A DNA stretch of 64,000 nt, from NCBI RefSeq assembly GCF_014898815.1, contig NW_026515545.1, positions 2,418,001-2,482,000 of the forward strand. The letters run 5' to 3'. This DNA comes from Panonychus citri. Taxonomy: Eukaryota > Arthropoda > Arachnida > Trombidiformes > Tetranychidae. The position numbers were made by a program, and so were the translations under genes. The notes beneath the pieces are model-generated. The model did not search any database and was not told the origin of the DNA. It saw only the letters and a program-made list of their open reading frames with translations. Every line of letters begins with the position of its first letter. The first letter of the stretch is position 1. Positions 51,014 through 64,000 of this stretch are shown here, piece by piece.

Positions 51014-54000
51014 TTATGAGCACCCACACTCTTTGACAATCATATTGGGAAGTTTAGATGCTACAACATTATGTCCCACCCAGTATAATATTTCCAAGGG
51101 TTCCAGTCGAGTTGGTGTACAACAGGGTGAGATTGAAGCATAAGGATTGGCGATCCTGTAACTGTCCATAACATAGGAATGGTACCAACTATAAATATCT
51201 GGTGTTTTCATGGGCTTTGAACAGTCGCCTGAACAATAACCTGCATGATATCCTGGGGGTGAGATAATCCATGAATCCCAACCTAGAAGAGTAAAATTAA
51301 CATACAATTGTTGAACACAACAGTGTTTAAAATTGGGATCACATGTTGATGGGAATTCACGTTTCATCCTTTTCAAATTTTTGGGTCTCGTTTTGATGAT
51401 TAAATAAGGAAGATGAGCATGAGATCCTGATGATGATGATAATGATGATGATAAACTTTGTTTGGTGTTGTTGGTGATGATACTATGGGTGGGTGATGAA
51501 CGGCCTTTCCAAATTGAACCGTTATTTTCAATTTGATTACTAGACTGTTGTTGTTGTTGTTTGAGTTTGAATTAACTTTCATTTTGTTATTCGATTTAAT
51601 TTCATTCTGATCAAATAAGAGAAATTTAATTTTACCTTCACACCCGGAACAGTCAATCATCAAGGATAATTTAGTTCTAGACGGGAACCAACGTTGTACC
51701 TCAGATGTTAAATCAAGTTGTTTCCATCCAATTGATGCTGGTACTTTTTTCAACAATATACGATCAAAGTAAACTCCTTTGATTGATGTTAAACTATCAC
51801 CAGTTAATTTAATATTATTATTATCTAAATTTGGAGAGGTTGATATGTTTCGAGCAGCGAATATGAATAAACTAATTTTTTGGCTTTCCAATGGTTTCCT
51901 ATGAACTTTATTCATCTCCCATGGTTCAACTTTAACCCATAATTTAGCCGATATAACATCCAATAAGTCAATATTGGTATTTGGTAAAGTAAATTCCAAT
52001 AAAGTATGTCCATTAATTTGAATACCTGTTAAGAGGATAACAATTAAACAGATAAATTAATCAGATAAACTAAGAAAAGAAAAACTTTTTCATAGAAATT
52101 AATTTTCGTCTATGTAGTGACATCTATCGGTGGAAAATTGAAAATCTCGAACTTTTTATATTTCTGTTGATAATAATAAAGATTCAACTTGAAGTAAAAT
52201 TATCAAAGCTAATCAATCAAATTAAAATTTATATAATTAGTTAAACTTTTTTTTTTTACTTGATAATTAACAAGTTTAGGTGTGACCAGTGAAATTTGAT
52301 GCCATCGACCTGGAATCATATATACAATGAGATTGAACCCTTTCATTACCTGGGAAAAACTAATGACAACCCAACCATTTAATGGTCTCAAGTATAATCA
52401 ATATAATGAGAGGAATCAATTTTAATCATAATTAATTAATAATCTTTCATGTCTGGTCAAAGGGCAGGTAGAGAAACAATTAATCTATCAATACCATTGA
52501 CCTAAAGTTTAGGAACAATTTAATGCATTTTAATTAAGGTTAATTGTTATCGTGGGTAAAAATTAGATGAAAAGGGAAAAAAGTTTACAAACTGTTTAAT
52601 TGTGACAATTAACTGAATGATAAAGTTTAGTTGATTTGATAAATTGTATTAATCGATACGTGAAATTTAAAAATGAACATTAATTGTCAAACATAATTGA
52701 AATGCTTAATTTTTTGTTAAGAGAATTAGTTATAAATATAAATTAGATTGATTGGAAAATAATTAGAGTATCAAAAACTGTTTACAATTAAGAAGGAGAA
52801 AAAAAAACTAATCAAAGAATCAACAAAAAAAAACATAATAATAACAGAGGTAATTAAGTTAATCATAATAGTTAGTTAATGATAACGTATCTTAATATAT
52901 TAATTGCAAGAATAAGTAAATTGCTTATAGATAATGTGGTTTCCCGTTGAGTTGAGTCGATAATCAATCAAATTGTGGTTTAATGATATTTACAATTAAC
53001 TTGAACAAGTCAAAAAACAACAAAAAAATCAGCAAATTAATTCATGTTTACATGTTACTATCATTGGAGATTGTGATTCGGTTGATAATTAAAATAAACA
53101 TGATAAGTTTTTACCTGTGCTCAGAATTACATTTAAATGATCACAATTTATTAATCATCGATGAAACAATCAATATAATATGAAGAGAGAGAGAGAGAGA
53201 AAGTCAAATTAGCAATTGGAAAGCAAAGTGACAACAATTAGCAAATTATTTGTAATTATTGGAATGAGGAATCAATTGATTGATAAGATTGAGCAAGGAA
53301 TTAAAATTTGTGATTGTAATTAATTGTTGATTAACAGAAATTAAAAGAAAAAGAAGAAGAAAAATGAATCTTGACAAAACATTAAAAGAAAATGCCTAAG
53401 GGCTAATCAACGTTCCCGAAACAAAATTCAAGTTTTTGCGAAACTTTTTCTTACGAAAAGTGAATATGTATTATACTATTCTTGTTATTATTATTATTGT
53501 TATTATATTGAACTGGTTCATTCGATAGATGCTTTCTAATCACAATTAAAGTGTTAAATTGGATAATCATATTTACCTTTTAAAAACAACAATTAAGCTT
53601 CGAGAAATGGTAAAGTGATTTAGGGATAATAATGGTTGTTGATGAAGGAAAAAGAGAAGGAAAAAAATTGAAAGTTCAACAATTAAAAACCCAACCTTGA
53701 TTCACGATAATCTATCATCAATTCATAGGGTTATTCATCTCAATTATCTTCATTGATTCTGTCTAAATTCACGATCCAGGGCGATCAGAGTCCCAATAGA
53801 AATTCATCTAATCATCTTAATACAATATTTCTATCATTTTAACTTTTTTTTTTCTTCTATTTTATTCTCATGTTTCATTATCCAAGGCTGAGATTGACAG
53901 AGGCGTTCGGCCTTCATCTCATCATCTTCATCACCACAAATCATCAGAAATCATCTTCAACTATGTAACATAAACAGCAGAGAAGAAGAAAGTTAAATTG

Positions 54001-56505
54001 TTACAATTTAACTTTCTTCTTATCGATTTCAAGGCTTCATATCATGTTTAGTTTTCTCAAATTCTGATACAATTCATTCATGTCAGATGAACCTGTATGT
54101 ATGTATGTATGTATGTGTGTGTGTGTTTAACATGATGATGATTTTGATGCTCAAATTGCTGCTCAATTATAATTAACTTTTTTTCAGACTAGACTGAAAA
54201 TTCAGTGAAAAAAATGATAATGGAACTGAATTAAAGGCTTTTCCTTTTTTCTGTCTGGGATTCAGACATTAGACATGAAACGAACCTAAAACTTTCAATT
54301 GTCAATCAAATTTCATCAGGTGAATGCTAAATGATTAACAACAACTAGAATTAGATTAATTCTCAATATCATTTATATATATTTCATTTAATATATTGAT
54401 CGTAATCCAATATAATAAGTATATTCAAGTTCATGTTCAGTTAATTACTTAATCAATCGTGAATACTATTGATCAGGATCAATTATCTTTCCATATTAAT
54501 GAACATTGTTGCTCATTTTTAATAATAAACAAAAAGGTAAAGTGTATTTACCTTGCTAATTAACCTCAATATCATTGACAATACAATCAAATTAAACATA
54601 ATTAACCCTTTAAATTTACTTTCTCCATTTGCTTTTTAATTACTATTAGTGTTGTTGTTGTTGTTGTTTAATGTTTAAATTGTAATTAGTAAGCTAATCA
54701 TAATGATTAAGGTATTAAATCCAGTTATCCATTTCTACCATTGATTATTATTTTTAATTATGATAATGATAGAGTTTAATTGTAGCAACTATGAACTGTT
54801 CAATCAACAATCAAGGTTTAAATTCTGGTTTCTAATTAGTAAATTATTGTTTTTTAAACAACACAATTAATCAAAAAATTATCCATCCAATTTATTATAA
54901 CTGTGAACAATTTTTACCAGCAATTAACTAAATTAATCAATAAAATGTTAATATCTTTTCAATAATCAATGATAAATTACCAACAATACAATACAAATCA
55001 GCCTGAGGTATATAATTTTTGATTGGGTAAATGATTAAACTAATATTAATTATAATAATTTACTAATATGATCACAATTTAACTGTCAACTTAAAAAACT
55101 TGATAATAATTTGGTTAATCTTGTAATTAGTAAATTGTACATTTCATTTGTTTGGTAACAATCAATTGAATGATTTGTTAACTTAATTATCATGGATCAT
55201 AATATTAATGGTGAGTAAATAACATAACTGATTAACTTAATTGTTTAAATAAAATTGTCATTGATAAAGATAATATATAACAATCAACTAAATTGTCTCT
55301 CGAGTAATTTTAATTGCTACAATCATAATATATATATCATTAGGAGAGTAACAATTAACCTGATTGGTTTAAATTTTAAATTTTCAACAATTTAAAAAAA
55401 GTTAATTTATATATATTCAGATAATAATAACCTTCTCGGATAAATCATAACAATTAACAATTAATTTCTAATAAATCAAACAGATTAACCAAGAAATTGA
55501 GTTGAGTTATTATTTGCAAGTAATAATCAGCAACAATTAACATTAGAATCATTTAAAATTGATTAACCAATTGGTTCAGAGGATAAACTAAATTTTCTGG
55601 TTAATTAGTGAAGTGATTAATTAAACAATTAACTTACCAGGTTCAGGGAATGAAATTATCTCAGATGTGGTTCCATAATAATCATCAGCTGATTCTGATG
55701 AATCATTTTGTTTATCTAAAGGATGTTGATTAGAATTACTAATTGATGATGATTGACTTTTACCTAAATATGGTTGACTTAATTGTTGTTGTGGTTGATT
55801 AAAACCATCATTTGGCGATGAAATTAAAGGTGATGAAGATAAAGATGAAAGTATTGATGATGATGGTGAAGAAGAAGATGAAGTTGAGATGAAAGATGAT
55901 GATACATCATCTCTTTTTAATTGAATAGATTTAGATTCTAATAAAGTATCAATTACCATTGAATCAGTTAATTGTGTTGTAACATTGGGTTTAGTATCTA
56001 AATGTAATTTAGATAGTATTTGATTTTTAATTGCTTCTAATTTTAGTTTAATAAACAATTTATCATCTAAAGATGCACAACCAGCACAAAGTTTATCACC
56101 ATCACTTTTAATCAATTTATTAATCCAATCAGTTGATGATAATTTCCTAGAATCAATCTCATCATGATCATTAATTAACCTGGAACCATGATGATGCCGA
56201 TGACGATGATGACGACGACGACGATGATGATGATGATGATGATGATGTTGTTGTTGTTGTTGATGATGAGAGTCTATTTGGTGGTGATGATTATCGTGTA
56301 ATTGTAACAGTTGATTAGTTGATTGTTCTAAAAAATTATCTCCAAATGAATCAGAGGAAGATGAAGATGAAGATGGCGATGATATTTCTCCATATACATT
56401 AGAAAACCGAGTTAAAAGAAAAGAGAGAAAAATTAATGTTTTAATTACATTCGCTTTCTCTTCATTGGTGAGATACCCGAAGATTAAAGTTGAGGACCGC
56501 ATCAC
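51014..56505 (-). CDS. Activin/inhibin-beta-type TGF-beta ligand precursor
   Basis: Two exons, 55638-56505 and 51014-52025, separated by a 3.6 kb intron, GT-AG and in frame (EIISFPEPG joins IQINGHTLLEF). About 626 residues once repaired. N-terminal hydrophobic signal (TLIFLSFLLTRFSNVYG), a low-complexity Ser/Gln/His/Arg region with long His and Arg runs, then prodomain motifs CAGCASLDDKLFIKLKLEAIKNQILSKL and ISAKLWVKVEP. A furin-like site KRMKR is followed by the mature ligand with nine Cys in the activin pattern: STCDPNFKHCCVQQLYVNF, GWDSWIISPPGYHAGYCSGDC, SPCCTPTRLEPLEILYW, and the terminal ECGCS. The extra N-terminal Cys pair sets it with activin/inhibin-beta, myostatin and TGF-beta rather than BMPs. 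A -1 frame break lies between the prodomain and cleavage site, best explained by one missing A near 51506-51508, giving GKGRSS then SPTHSI. Confidence 0.92.
52026..55637. other. Long intron of the activin-type gene
   Basis: 3.6 kb, very long for this window. It contains a (TATG)n/(TG)n microsatellite at about 54094-54126, GA runs near 53182-53200, and AT-rich sequence. Frames inside it (52209-52391, 52983-53183) show no family features. Enhancers are possible but not demonstrable. Confidence 0.6.
54094..54126. repeat. (GTAT)n/(GT)n microsatellite
   Basis: Five or so GTAT units pass directly into GT dinucleotides, inside the activin-gene intron. Confidence 0.9.
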
Positions 56506-59500
56506 TTAACCATCCAATTTGATTTATCTAAAATTAATCACCACCACCACCTCCAATCTAATTAACGAATTAGTTTATTTTCTAATTAATCGATAAAAAG
56601 TTAAAACAAAAAAAAGAACAAGGTAAAAACTAAATTAACCTTCTCTCTCCGCTCCCAGACTCTCTCTCATCCTCTCTCTCTCTCTCTCGGTTACTTTTTC
56701 TCACTCTCTCTCTCTCTCTCACTTAGATTCTACTCTTCTAAGTGACTGTAATGAGGAAATCAACCCTTCTGTTACCGTTAACTGTCGGGATAATAATGAG
56801 TGAGAGAGAGAGAGAGAGAGAGAGTAAAAAAGAGGGAGATGATCACCAACTCACTGGAAAAGAGAGAGAATCAGAGAGTGAGAGCAAATTGTTTCTCTCC
56901 TTTTATCAATAGGTGGCCATTTGATAACTATTAATTTAAAGGAGGTTTGGGTTTCCAATTATATCGCCTTAGTATCTTTGTCAATTGTTGACCAGTGATG
57001 GACAATCAAAGGTAAGTCATGTTTGATTGTTTTCAAATTTTTCTTCTCACCTTCATCATTTATCTTAATCTTTACTTTTCCACCTTGATGATAATCACTG
57101 ATTGGATAATAACAAATAACATCTTATTTTATCACTTCAATTATCATCTTCTTCTTAGTAACTAACAAGTAAGTTGTATCTTTGATCGTCCATTGGATTT
57201 CTTGTTTCTAAGCAAAAAAACTAAACCAAAGTAATAGCTTGTCATTTAACCCCTTAGGCTATTTTCAATTTTGCAAATTTCTTCTTCTTTTCTTCTCTCT
57301 CTCATTTTACAAGTTAAATATTTCACTTAGAAACCCAATCAATTGAAAGATGAATAGGTAAATCTTCCCGGAAATAAGATGGACACAGAATGACCAATAT
57401 TCATTTATTAGAATTCAAGTTTGCAGATTTTCATGAAGAAAATTTTAGTTTGGTTTAGTTTGCAGTTAACAAAAAAGTTCCACTTGTTATCAAGTTTATA
57501 TTCTGTTATTCAATTAAATTAATAAAAAGAACGATAATTTAATTAATCTGAATACCTGAACCTCCCGCTTGTCATCCGATCATTTGTCATCATTTTAATG
57601 ATCATCTTCTTAAATCGTAATTGTTAATAGCCAGTTCGAAGTCTTGTCCATTCAAAAGAATCGCTTTCAGAATCGTTCTGATATCATATTCATCATCATC
57701 ATCATTAAATGAACACCTATGATTATCATCATCATCATCATCATCATCATTAGAATCTATTAATTAACAATTGAAATGTCATTTCTCATTTAATGTTACA
57801 AATTTGAATAAAGTTTCGTTGCAACGATTGTTACATATAAAACTTTTTCCATGTTAATTGAATTAAAAGTGCATATTAATAAAAAAAAAGGTTAATTCAT
57901 TATTGTAACACAGCGGATTCTATGATTAACTAATGATGATGATGATGATGATGATGAGAGGATTGCAATTTAGGACCACCCTGAAAGATGATAGATAATC
58001 ATTTTCTCATTTGTTTCCCATCTTATTTCAAGATAAAAACTCAGCATGGATCAACCATTAATTCCCGATGGCCTCGGACGCTGAAAGTTAACACATCGGC
58101 ATTAGTTTATTATCCAAGACACTTTTTCTAATGCTAAAGACCTGATGATTTTTACCTGTTGCGAGGCGGAAAAAAATATCTTATCTTCATCATCATCATC
58201 ATCATCTTCATCTTTTGATTGGATTAGCAAAATGGATCAACATGATTAGAGACAATGAAAGTGATGTTATAACATATTAACCATTAGCTTAATCGTTTAT
58301 TAAATAGATTAAGATTATAATCTTGCCTTAGGGTTAATCATAATAAGAAGATGTCTTTTAATGTTTTTTGATATTTTATTGATCCAATAAAACAATTGGT
58401 CAGGTACAAATTGTAACAAAAATTTAATATATGCTTACAAATAGCACGTTAATTATATTGAACAAAAAAAAACCATTAGAATTGCTCATCATCAGTAATT
58501 AAGATAATATTTAATATTAATGATAATCAAGAAACTCTTAGGCCTTGTATTCATCTTTTCAAGGTTTTCATTAACTTTTTGCTGCTTCTCTTGATGCTTT
58601 CTGATGATTATGTTGATTATTTATCCTTGAAACTGGATTAATCGATTATGATTAACAACTTTTAACAAAAACATTGGAATCTTCAATCTTATTATATTAA
58701 TATTTTATTTTCCTTTTCGCGATTTGCTATTGAAATTTTCAATTCTCTTCTTGGTTAACTGGGCCAAAGAATCAGCATTCACATTGAGAACACCAAGAAA
58801 CGAAAAGAAATATCAATCAATATTCACCCTGATTCCTTGATTGTCACCATGATTTAATGGTTAATCAAAGTTTTAACACTTAATCACAACATTAGAAAAC
58901 CTTTTTCTCTCCTTTAATTGTCCGTTTTAATCCTTTAGCAATTAGTTATTAATTTCTTCTTAATTGTTTCAACTACTTCTCGATTTTCGTATCAATACTT
59001 GTTCTTGTTATTATCACGATTAAGTGAAACTTTTGGTAGCAATTAATTTATATTATTTATGATTTAAAAGATTAATTAATTAAAGTGTTAATCAGATACA
59101 TAACGATATGGGAAAAATTAAAAAATTTCATTCGATTTAAGTTTAATTGCTTATATATTACAATCTTTGGTAAAATTAATTCTTAATCTTAATCTTAATT
59201 CAGTTTTAGATTACGAGGTGATTAATTTTTAACATGTTTACAATCAGTAAATTGATTTTACTGTTTATTTTTTAAACTTTGAAACAATTATCAAACTCAC
59301 ATTGAAGGCTAATTGTTGTGATTTAGAAACAGTCTCAAGTAATTTAGTTTGAAATTATTTTGCAATTAACTGATGATGAGATGAAATATATGTGAAAATT
59401 GTCAACGTTAATCAATAATTGTCTTGATCATAATGATCAGTATTTGTTAAATTGTTAAATCATCTCAATGATGATAATGATAACCATCAACCTTTTATGT

Positions 59501-61331
59501 GAAACTAAATCAAGTCAGAAATTAACTAATTGCTTCAGGTCACCTTGCAATTAGATTGAAGCGAGACCAGAAGCAATTGCTAGATAATTATGATTTTATT
59601 ATAATTTAATTCTCAAACTAAATCAATTGTAAATTAATATGATTAGTAAACGAAAATAGTTAATTTTAATTGTATCATAGCTTAAGATGATTTTGTTAAT
59701 TACTATTAAATTTAGTCATCCATTTGGCTTTTAATTTAACATCTAATTTAATAATGAATAAAACAAAACAAAAAGAAAACAAAATTAAAATTAATTTAGT
59801 TATGATTGTTGATTATAATGATAGTTAAGGAATAAGATATTAGCTAACAATTTAAATATTGTAATTAAAGGGTTGATTCTGATTGATAACGATTAAGTTT
59901 TTTTTTGGCTAAAAGAATAAGAAAAAAAAATAATTTAAATGTTTGATTACAATTTAGCTTAATTGCTGGAAAGAAAGACCAAATTAAACTTAAATCAATC
60001 AATGTAATTAACTATCATTTGATCATTTCACAATCTAATTTTCCGTCATAATTAAGTTAATTGTGATTTTATCTCCTTAATTTTTATTGTTTGTTTTTTT
60101 TCTGATTGAATATTAATTCTCAAACAATTTAATCATGATTAACTTTTTTTATCCAAGTTAATCCAGTTAAATTTGCAACTGATGAAGTGTTAATTGTTAA
60201 TCGTTGGTAAAATGATTGATTTCATCTAATTAAATGCATTTAATTTACTCAGATTTCCTTTTAAATTTGATTAATAATCTATTTAATTACATTGAATAAA
60301 AACTCTAAATCAATCAATTATAATTGCCATAAATGAAATTCAATTTCCTATTGGCAATTAATTAATTGTCTACAAATTTAATTAGTTTAAAAAAAACTAA
60401 ATTGACATAACTTGTTCATAGAGAAGGTAAAACAATTAATCTTAATTTAATTAACTATATGATGACGGTAATGATTGTTTCAATAACAGAAACTCACCTA
60501 TTACTTATAATAAGATGTCTCTAATTAATGATTAAGTTAATTGTTACTCAATAAAACTTTTAATTTTGTATAATTAAGTTTCTGACGGTTGCGCCATCTC
60601 CCTGCTGATTAACACAACTTTTAACTGCTCATTTTGAAATTTAGTTTAATTTTTATTCTGATAATTAAGTTAATCATGATTAAGATAAATTTTGATAAAC
60701 ATAACAATCATTTCTGATAAGTTGTCATTCATATAACTGATACTCAATGTAACAATAACTCCTATTCCATTTGGGTGCAATTTCAACAGAAACCCAACTC
60801 AACAGTTTCTTTCGTCATTTGCACGTGAAAAATAACGTGCAAATCAACAAATATGATCATCAGGAGATTAATTATATTTACTTTGATTTACATGAAAAAA
60901 CAATGATCCAACTTCAATGATTTAGTAGTAATTGTGAGAGAAACTTTGATTTGTATCATTGATTAGACTCACAGAAACTTATGATTAAACTACAAATTGA
61001 TAGACAATAAAGTAATAACAATCAATAACAATCAATATAACAATCATTGGTATTGTTGGCAATATTTTCAGCCATTGATAATTAACCAAAACAGTTATCA
61101 AAATCGTATGATTGTTGGAACAATTAAATTCAATAGGAAATCAATTCAAATATTGTTTCATCAAAATCAGTTGATTGTTTCGTTTGATTGTCAACATGAT
61201 AAAATTATAATGCAATGATTTATCACTTATACTATATTTTAATTAATAAAATAAAACAAATATTTTTTAAAAATAATAATACATCAAATTTTGAATGATT
61301 GATATTGTTAAAATGAGAATCCATTGATTAG
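56506..61331. other. 4.8 kb gene-poor region
   Basis: 5' flank of the activin-type gene with CT/GA microsatellites (about 56676-56690, 56705-56721, 56798-56824), then ATC/GAT trinucleotide runs at about 57690-57755, 57934-57957 and 58185-58212. A candidate short noncoding or first exon with a GTAAGT donor at about 57013 was seen but has no partner. A hairpin (60817-60844) and a GCGCCATCT motif (60591-60599) lie further right. No gene recognised. Confidence 0.5.
57720..57752. repeat. (ATC)n microsatellite
   Basis: About ten uninterrupted ATC units; a complementary (GAT)n run lies 180 bp further on at about 57934-57957. Confidence 0.88.
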
Positions 61332-62832
61332 TTAATCATATTTCTTAATTATTTCCAACATTGGTTTATAAGCTAAATTGTAAACATCCATTGCCCAAAT
61401 GAAGTCCAAATGACTGAACAAAGGATCAGTTACACGATATTCAGTGAAAGGAACTATTAACAAAGAGAAATTAAAGTTAATTGTTGCAACTAAATCATGA
61501 TAATTAAGGGAGGAAATTTTCAATTGTTACCTTTCAATGATTTTCTCAATATTTCAACATCCTCTGGATCAGCTAATGGATCGTTATTTGAGTCGAGAAG
61601 GATAATCGATTCAGATTTGATTGCACCTAAATTATATTCAGGTGGTTTAATTTGTCCATATTGAGCGAGATTGCCTAAGGCACCATAATCAAATTTCAAG
61701 AATCCCTTGTTGATTATATTCTGACCGAAATGAAGTAAATCCCAAGCTGAGGTTCCACCTAAGGCTTGACTAAAGTAAAGGGGAACTCGGGTGAAGTTTA
61801 ATTGAGCAGCATCATAACCACAAACCAAGAACAACGATGATCCACAAGCTTCACGAATAACGGTTTTATCGCAAACTGCCTGAGCCATTATGTCAACCAG
61901 AACTTGGGGTAATGTTAACTCACCACCAAAGGTGAAAAAAAAGTCCATCAATCCAGGTATTTGGGTCAAGTATCGAATCGGTGATGTTATATGTTCAACA
62001 TGAGCAATTGGAGCCATTGCAACAAACGGAGATACTTTATCGGTATAATCAGGCCTTTCGGCCAAAAACCCGAACATGACTAATGTACCCTGAGAGTGAC
62101 CAATCCAACCAAGAGACTCTTCAATATAAATAAGTTAATCAAGACACAATTATTAGCAAATTAATGATCAATCTATCGAGCAATTAACACAATTACCTGC
62201 ACCAGTTTTTTCTAAAATATAATCAATGAAAGCGGGAGTATCGAAAGCGATCATTTCATCAAATGAAAATCTCCAATAACTTGAGTCTAGAGAAAGTTAA
62301 TTGAGAAAAATTAAACCTTCTAATTGTCTAGATGGTCAATTGATTGTTAATTACCTCGTTTCGGGTCAAGTTGAGTATGATTCTTTGAGAAACAATTTCC
62401 CCTTGAGTTTACAATCCAAACATCATAAGCGAAATTAGCTAAGAGATAAGCTAAATTGCGACCTTCGTAATTTAAATCTGCTTTAATCTGGTCAACAGTC
62501 CAATCATCGGCTTGACCACCTAAAGAATTGGTTAGGAAATGAGTTGCTGACCCAAAGAGACCATGTTGAAGTACATAGGGTTTAATTGTCTTTTTCCCCG
62601 CTTTTTGAATAACGGGATTTACGATTCGATAAGCGGTCAAAATGTAACCATCGGAAGTGGTCACCCAATGGGTTTCACAGATAAAATTACGAGACTCAAT
62701 TAATTCACAAGGAGATTTACCAATATCCGGATCGTTTGCTGAATAAGACCATTCACTTTGTGCACATGCAATCAAATTTAAACTGATCACAATTAAGCAA
62801 ATACTATGGACGATATTCAATTTGATTGACAT
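61332..62832 (-). CDS. Acid lipase (lysosomal/gastric type), second copy
   Basis: Four exons, 62355-62832, 62197-62286, 61531-62118 and 61332-61453, GT-AG and in frame, give 425 residues. Signal peptide near residues 8-24 (VHSICLIVISLNLIACA). Family marks: YVLQHGLFGSATHF, FAYDVWIVNSRGN, nucleophile Ser in WIGHSQGT, catalytic Asp in SNNDPLADPEDVE, and catalytic His in FSHLDFIW. It is homologous to the lipase at 26912-28385. Exon 1 has the same length (478 bp), but this gene has an extra intron (62119-62196) just before the GHSQGT motif. Sequence divergence between the two is substantial, so the duplication is not recent. Frame intact. Confidence 0.95.
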
Positions 62833-64000
62833 TTGTATTGGTTTCGCTTTGGTTTTTGCTTTCGGCTAAAATGTCAAACTTTTCCTAACGGTAAATTAAT
62901 AAGCAATTAAGTTAATTGATACAATTGAAACTAATTGGAAAACACCAAAGTCATTAAAATTTATCCCATTCATTATTTATACAATTCAGTTGATTAGGAT
63001 AAACGATTTCATTGATAATCATAATCATAATCATGATCAATAATTATTGTGATAAAAAAATTGTTATTTCCCATTATTTGTTTTCATTGATTTAGATTGA
63101 TTTGTTAACTATTGTTAGACAAATTGATTTGATTGCATTTACATTTTTCTCTGATTAATATTGATTGTTTTTCATTTCGATACCTGATAATTAATCAATA
63201 ATCATTATTGTCATTGGATTGGGATAGACCAAGAACACTAATTAGGTTAGATTATTGTTAATTTGATTAGATTAGTTGAATGATGTAAACATGAAATCAT
63301 GAGAGGTTATAATTAATGTTGTAATCATTGTTTAATTAAAACAATTTAATTGATAAAGTTGTCATTTATTAAAATGATCAAATTATGAGTAAATTTATTG
63401 TCAACTAATTTAACAATTTAATTGTAAGTAACAGTAATAACCATGACATAAGCAAATGATAATTAAATTAGTTTAAGATTTTAATAGTGTAAAAGTAAAA
63501 CAATCATTTCCCCAAAACAATTAAACAATTGAATCAACAATTGATTATATTGACAAGTATTCTGGTTGGTAACAATTAACAACTAAATTACGGTTAAATC
63601 ATTAAATTAAATCTTAATTCACTCCCTTAAATTTGGCTCAAAAGTTATTGATTACAACTGATTGAACAATTATTAGATTAAATTGTTTGATTAACTTAAT
63701 TATTAATAATTTGATTACAATTAAGATACACTTGTTTTCATTTTCAACCTGAAGATGGCGCTAAAAGCTCAATCTAATTAATCAAATTGTAAATTGTTGA
63801 TATTTAATCAACTGTGTTAACAAATTAAGTTTGATTGTAACAATTGAATACAAATATAATTTTCCCATTGTTGATCATGTATTTAATCAAGTTGAAAATA
63901 AGTAGTTGTATAAATGACAATAAGACTAATAAGTAATTAGTCAATTGTTCAGGTGGATTAATTAACAGGGAGAGAGCGAGAAATGAAAAAAAAAAATCTG
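62833..64000. other. Right-edge intergenic region
   Basis: 5' flank of the second lipase and AT-rich sequence to the window edge. AGATGGCGC at 63753-63761. No gene recognised. Confidence 0.5.

Noticed and set aside
52209..52391. Extra exon of the activin-type gene inside the long intron
   Set aside because: Exons 55638-56505 and 51014-52025 join directly in frame at a prodomain position; the intronic frame has no TGF-beta features.
1..64000. Bacterial-style systems (operons, CRISPR, phage, toxin-antitoxin)
   Set aside because: Spliced genes, signal peptides and animal gene families show nuclear eukaryotic DNA; no direct-repeat arrays or such gene clusters were seen.

Overview
The window is nuclear DNA of an arthropod, most likely a spider mite (Tetranychidae). 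It is AT-rich, with short GT-AG introns inside compact genes, GA/CT and ATC microsatellites, and an animal gene set. The UDP-glycosyltransferase is of the short soluble type that spider mites are known to have acquired from bacteria. The species is inferred from gene content only. No rRNA, tRNA, CRISPR array or operon was seen.

Layout, left to right. 1-3381 (-): polycystin-2-type (TRPP) channel, running off the left edge. 4184-5809 (-): two-exon bacterial-type UGT. 6207-6960 and 9131-9880: near-identical inverted repeats. The right copy is the upstream region of an ABCC transporter (9931-14675, +); the left copy lies upstream of the UGT. 15294-15934 (-): small Tyr/Gln-rich secreted protein. 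17067-17474 (-): small coiled-coil protein. 18350-19111 (-): secreted RNase T2. 19871-20944 (-): protein with a tandemly duplicated domain and a C-terminal zinc ribbon. 21634-24042 (-): major facilitator transporter, with a short hairpin transposon in an intron. 26912-28385 (+): acid lipase. 28706-30883 (-): nine-exon phenylalanine hydroxylase. 32019-32645 (-) and 49341-49623 (+): two members of a tiny secreted peptide family that are only visible after splicing. 32646-42552: about 10 kb with no recognisable gene. 42553-44834 (+): synaptotagmin-like double-C2 protein. 45706-46429 (-) and 47463-48186 (+): head-to-head inverted duplicates of a secreted protein gene. 51014-56505 (-): activin-type TGF-beta ligand with a His-rich prodomain. 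56506-61331: gene-poor, ATC microsatellites. 61332-62832 (-): second acid lipase.

Detoxification stands out. A conjugating enzyme (UGT, phase II) and an efflux pump (ABCC, phase III) are arranged head to head, and each has a copy of the same roughly 750 bp upstream sequence. This suggests shared regulation or promoter duplication. Digestion or secretion is the second theme: two lysosomal/gastric-type lipases, an RNase T2 and several signal-peptide proteins.

Five reading-frame breaks occur in otherwise well-conserved genes (TRPP x1, ABCC x3, activin x1). Every one needs exactly one extra base, and each can be explained by a homopolymer run one base too short. This points to sequencing or assembly deletions rather than pseudogenes. 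Gene models are given with those breaks noted.
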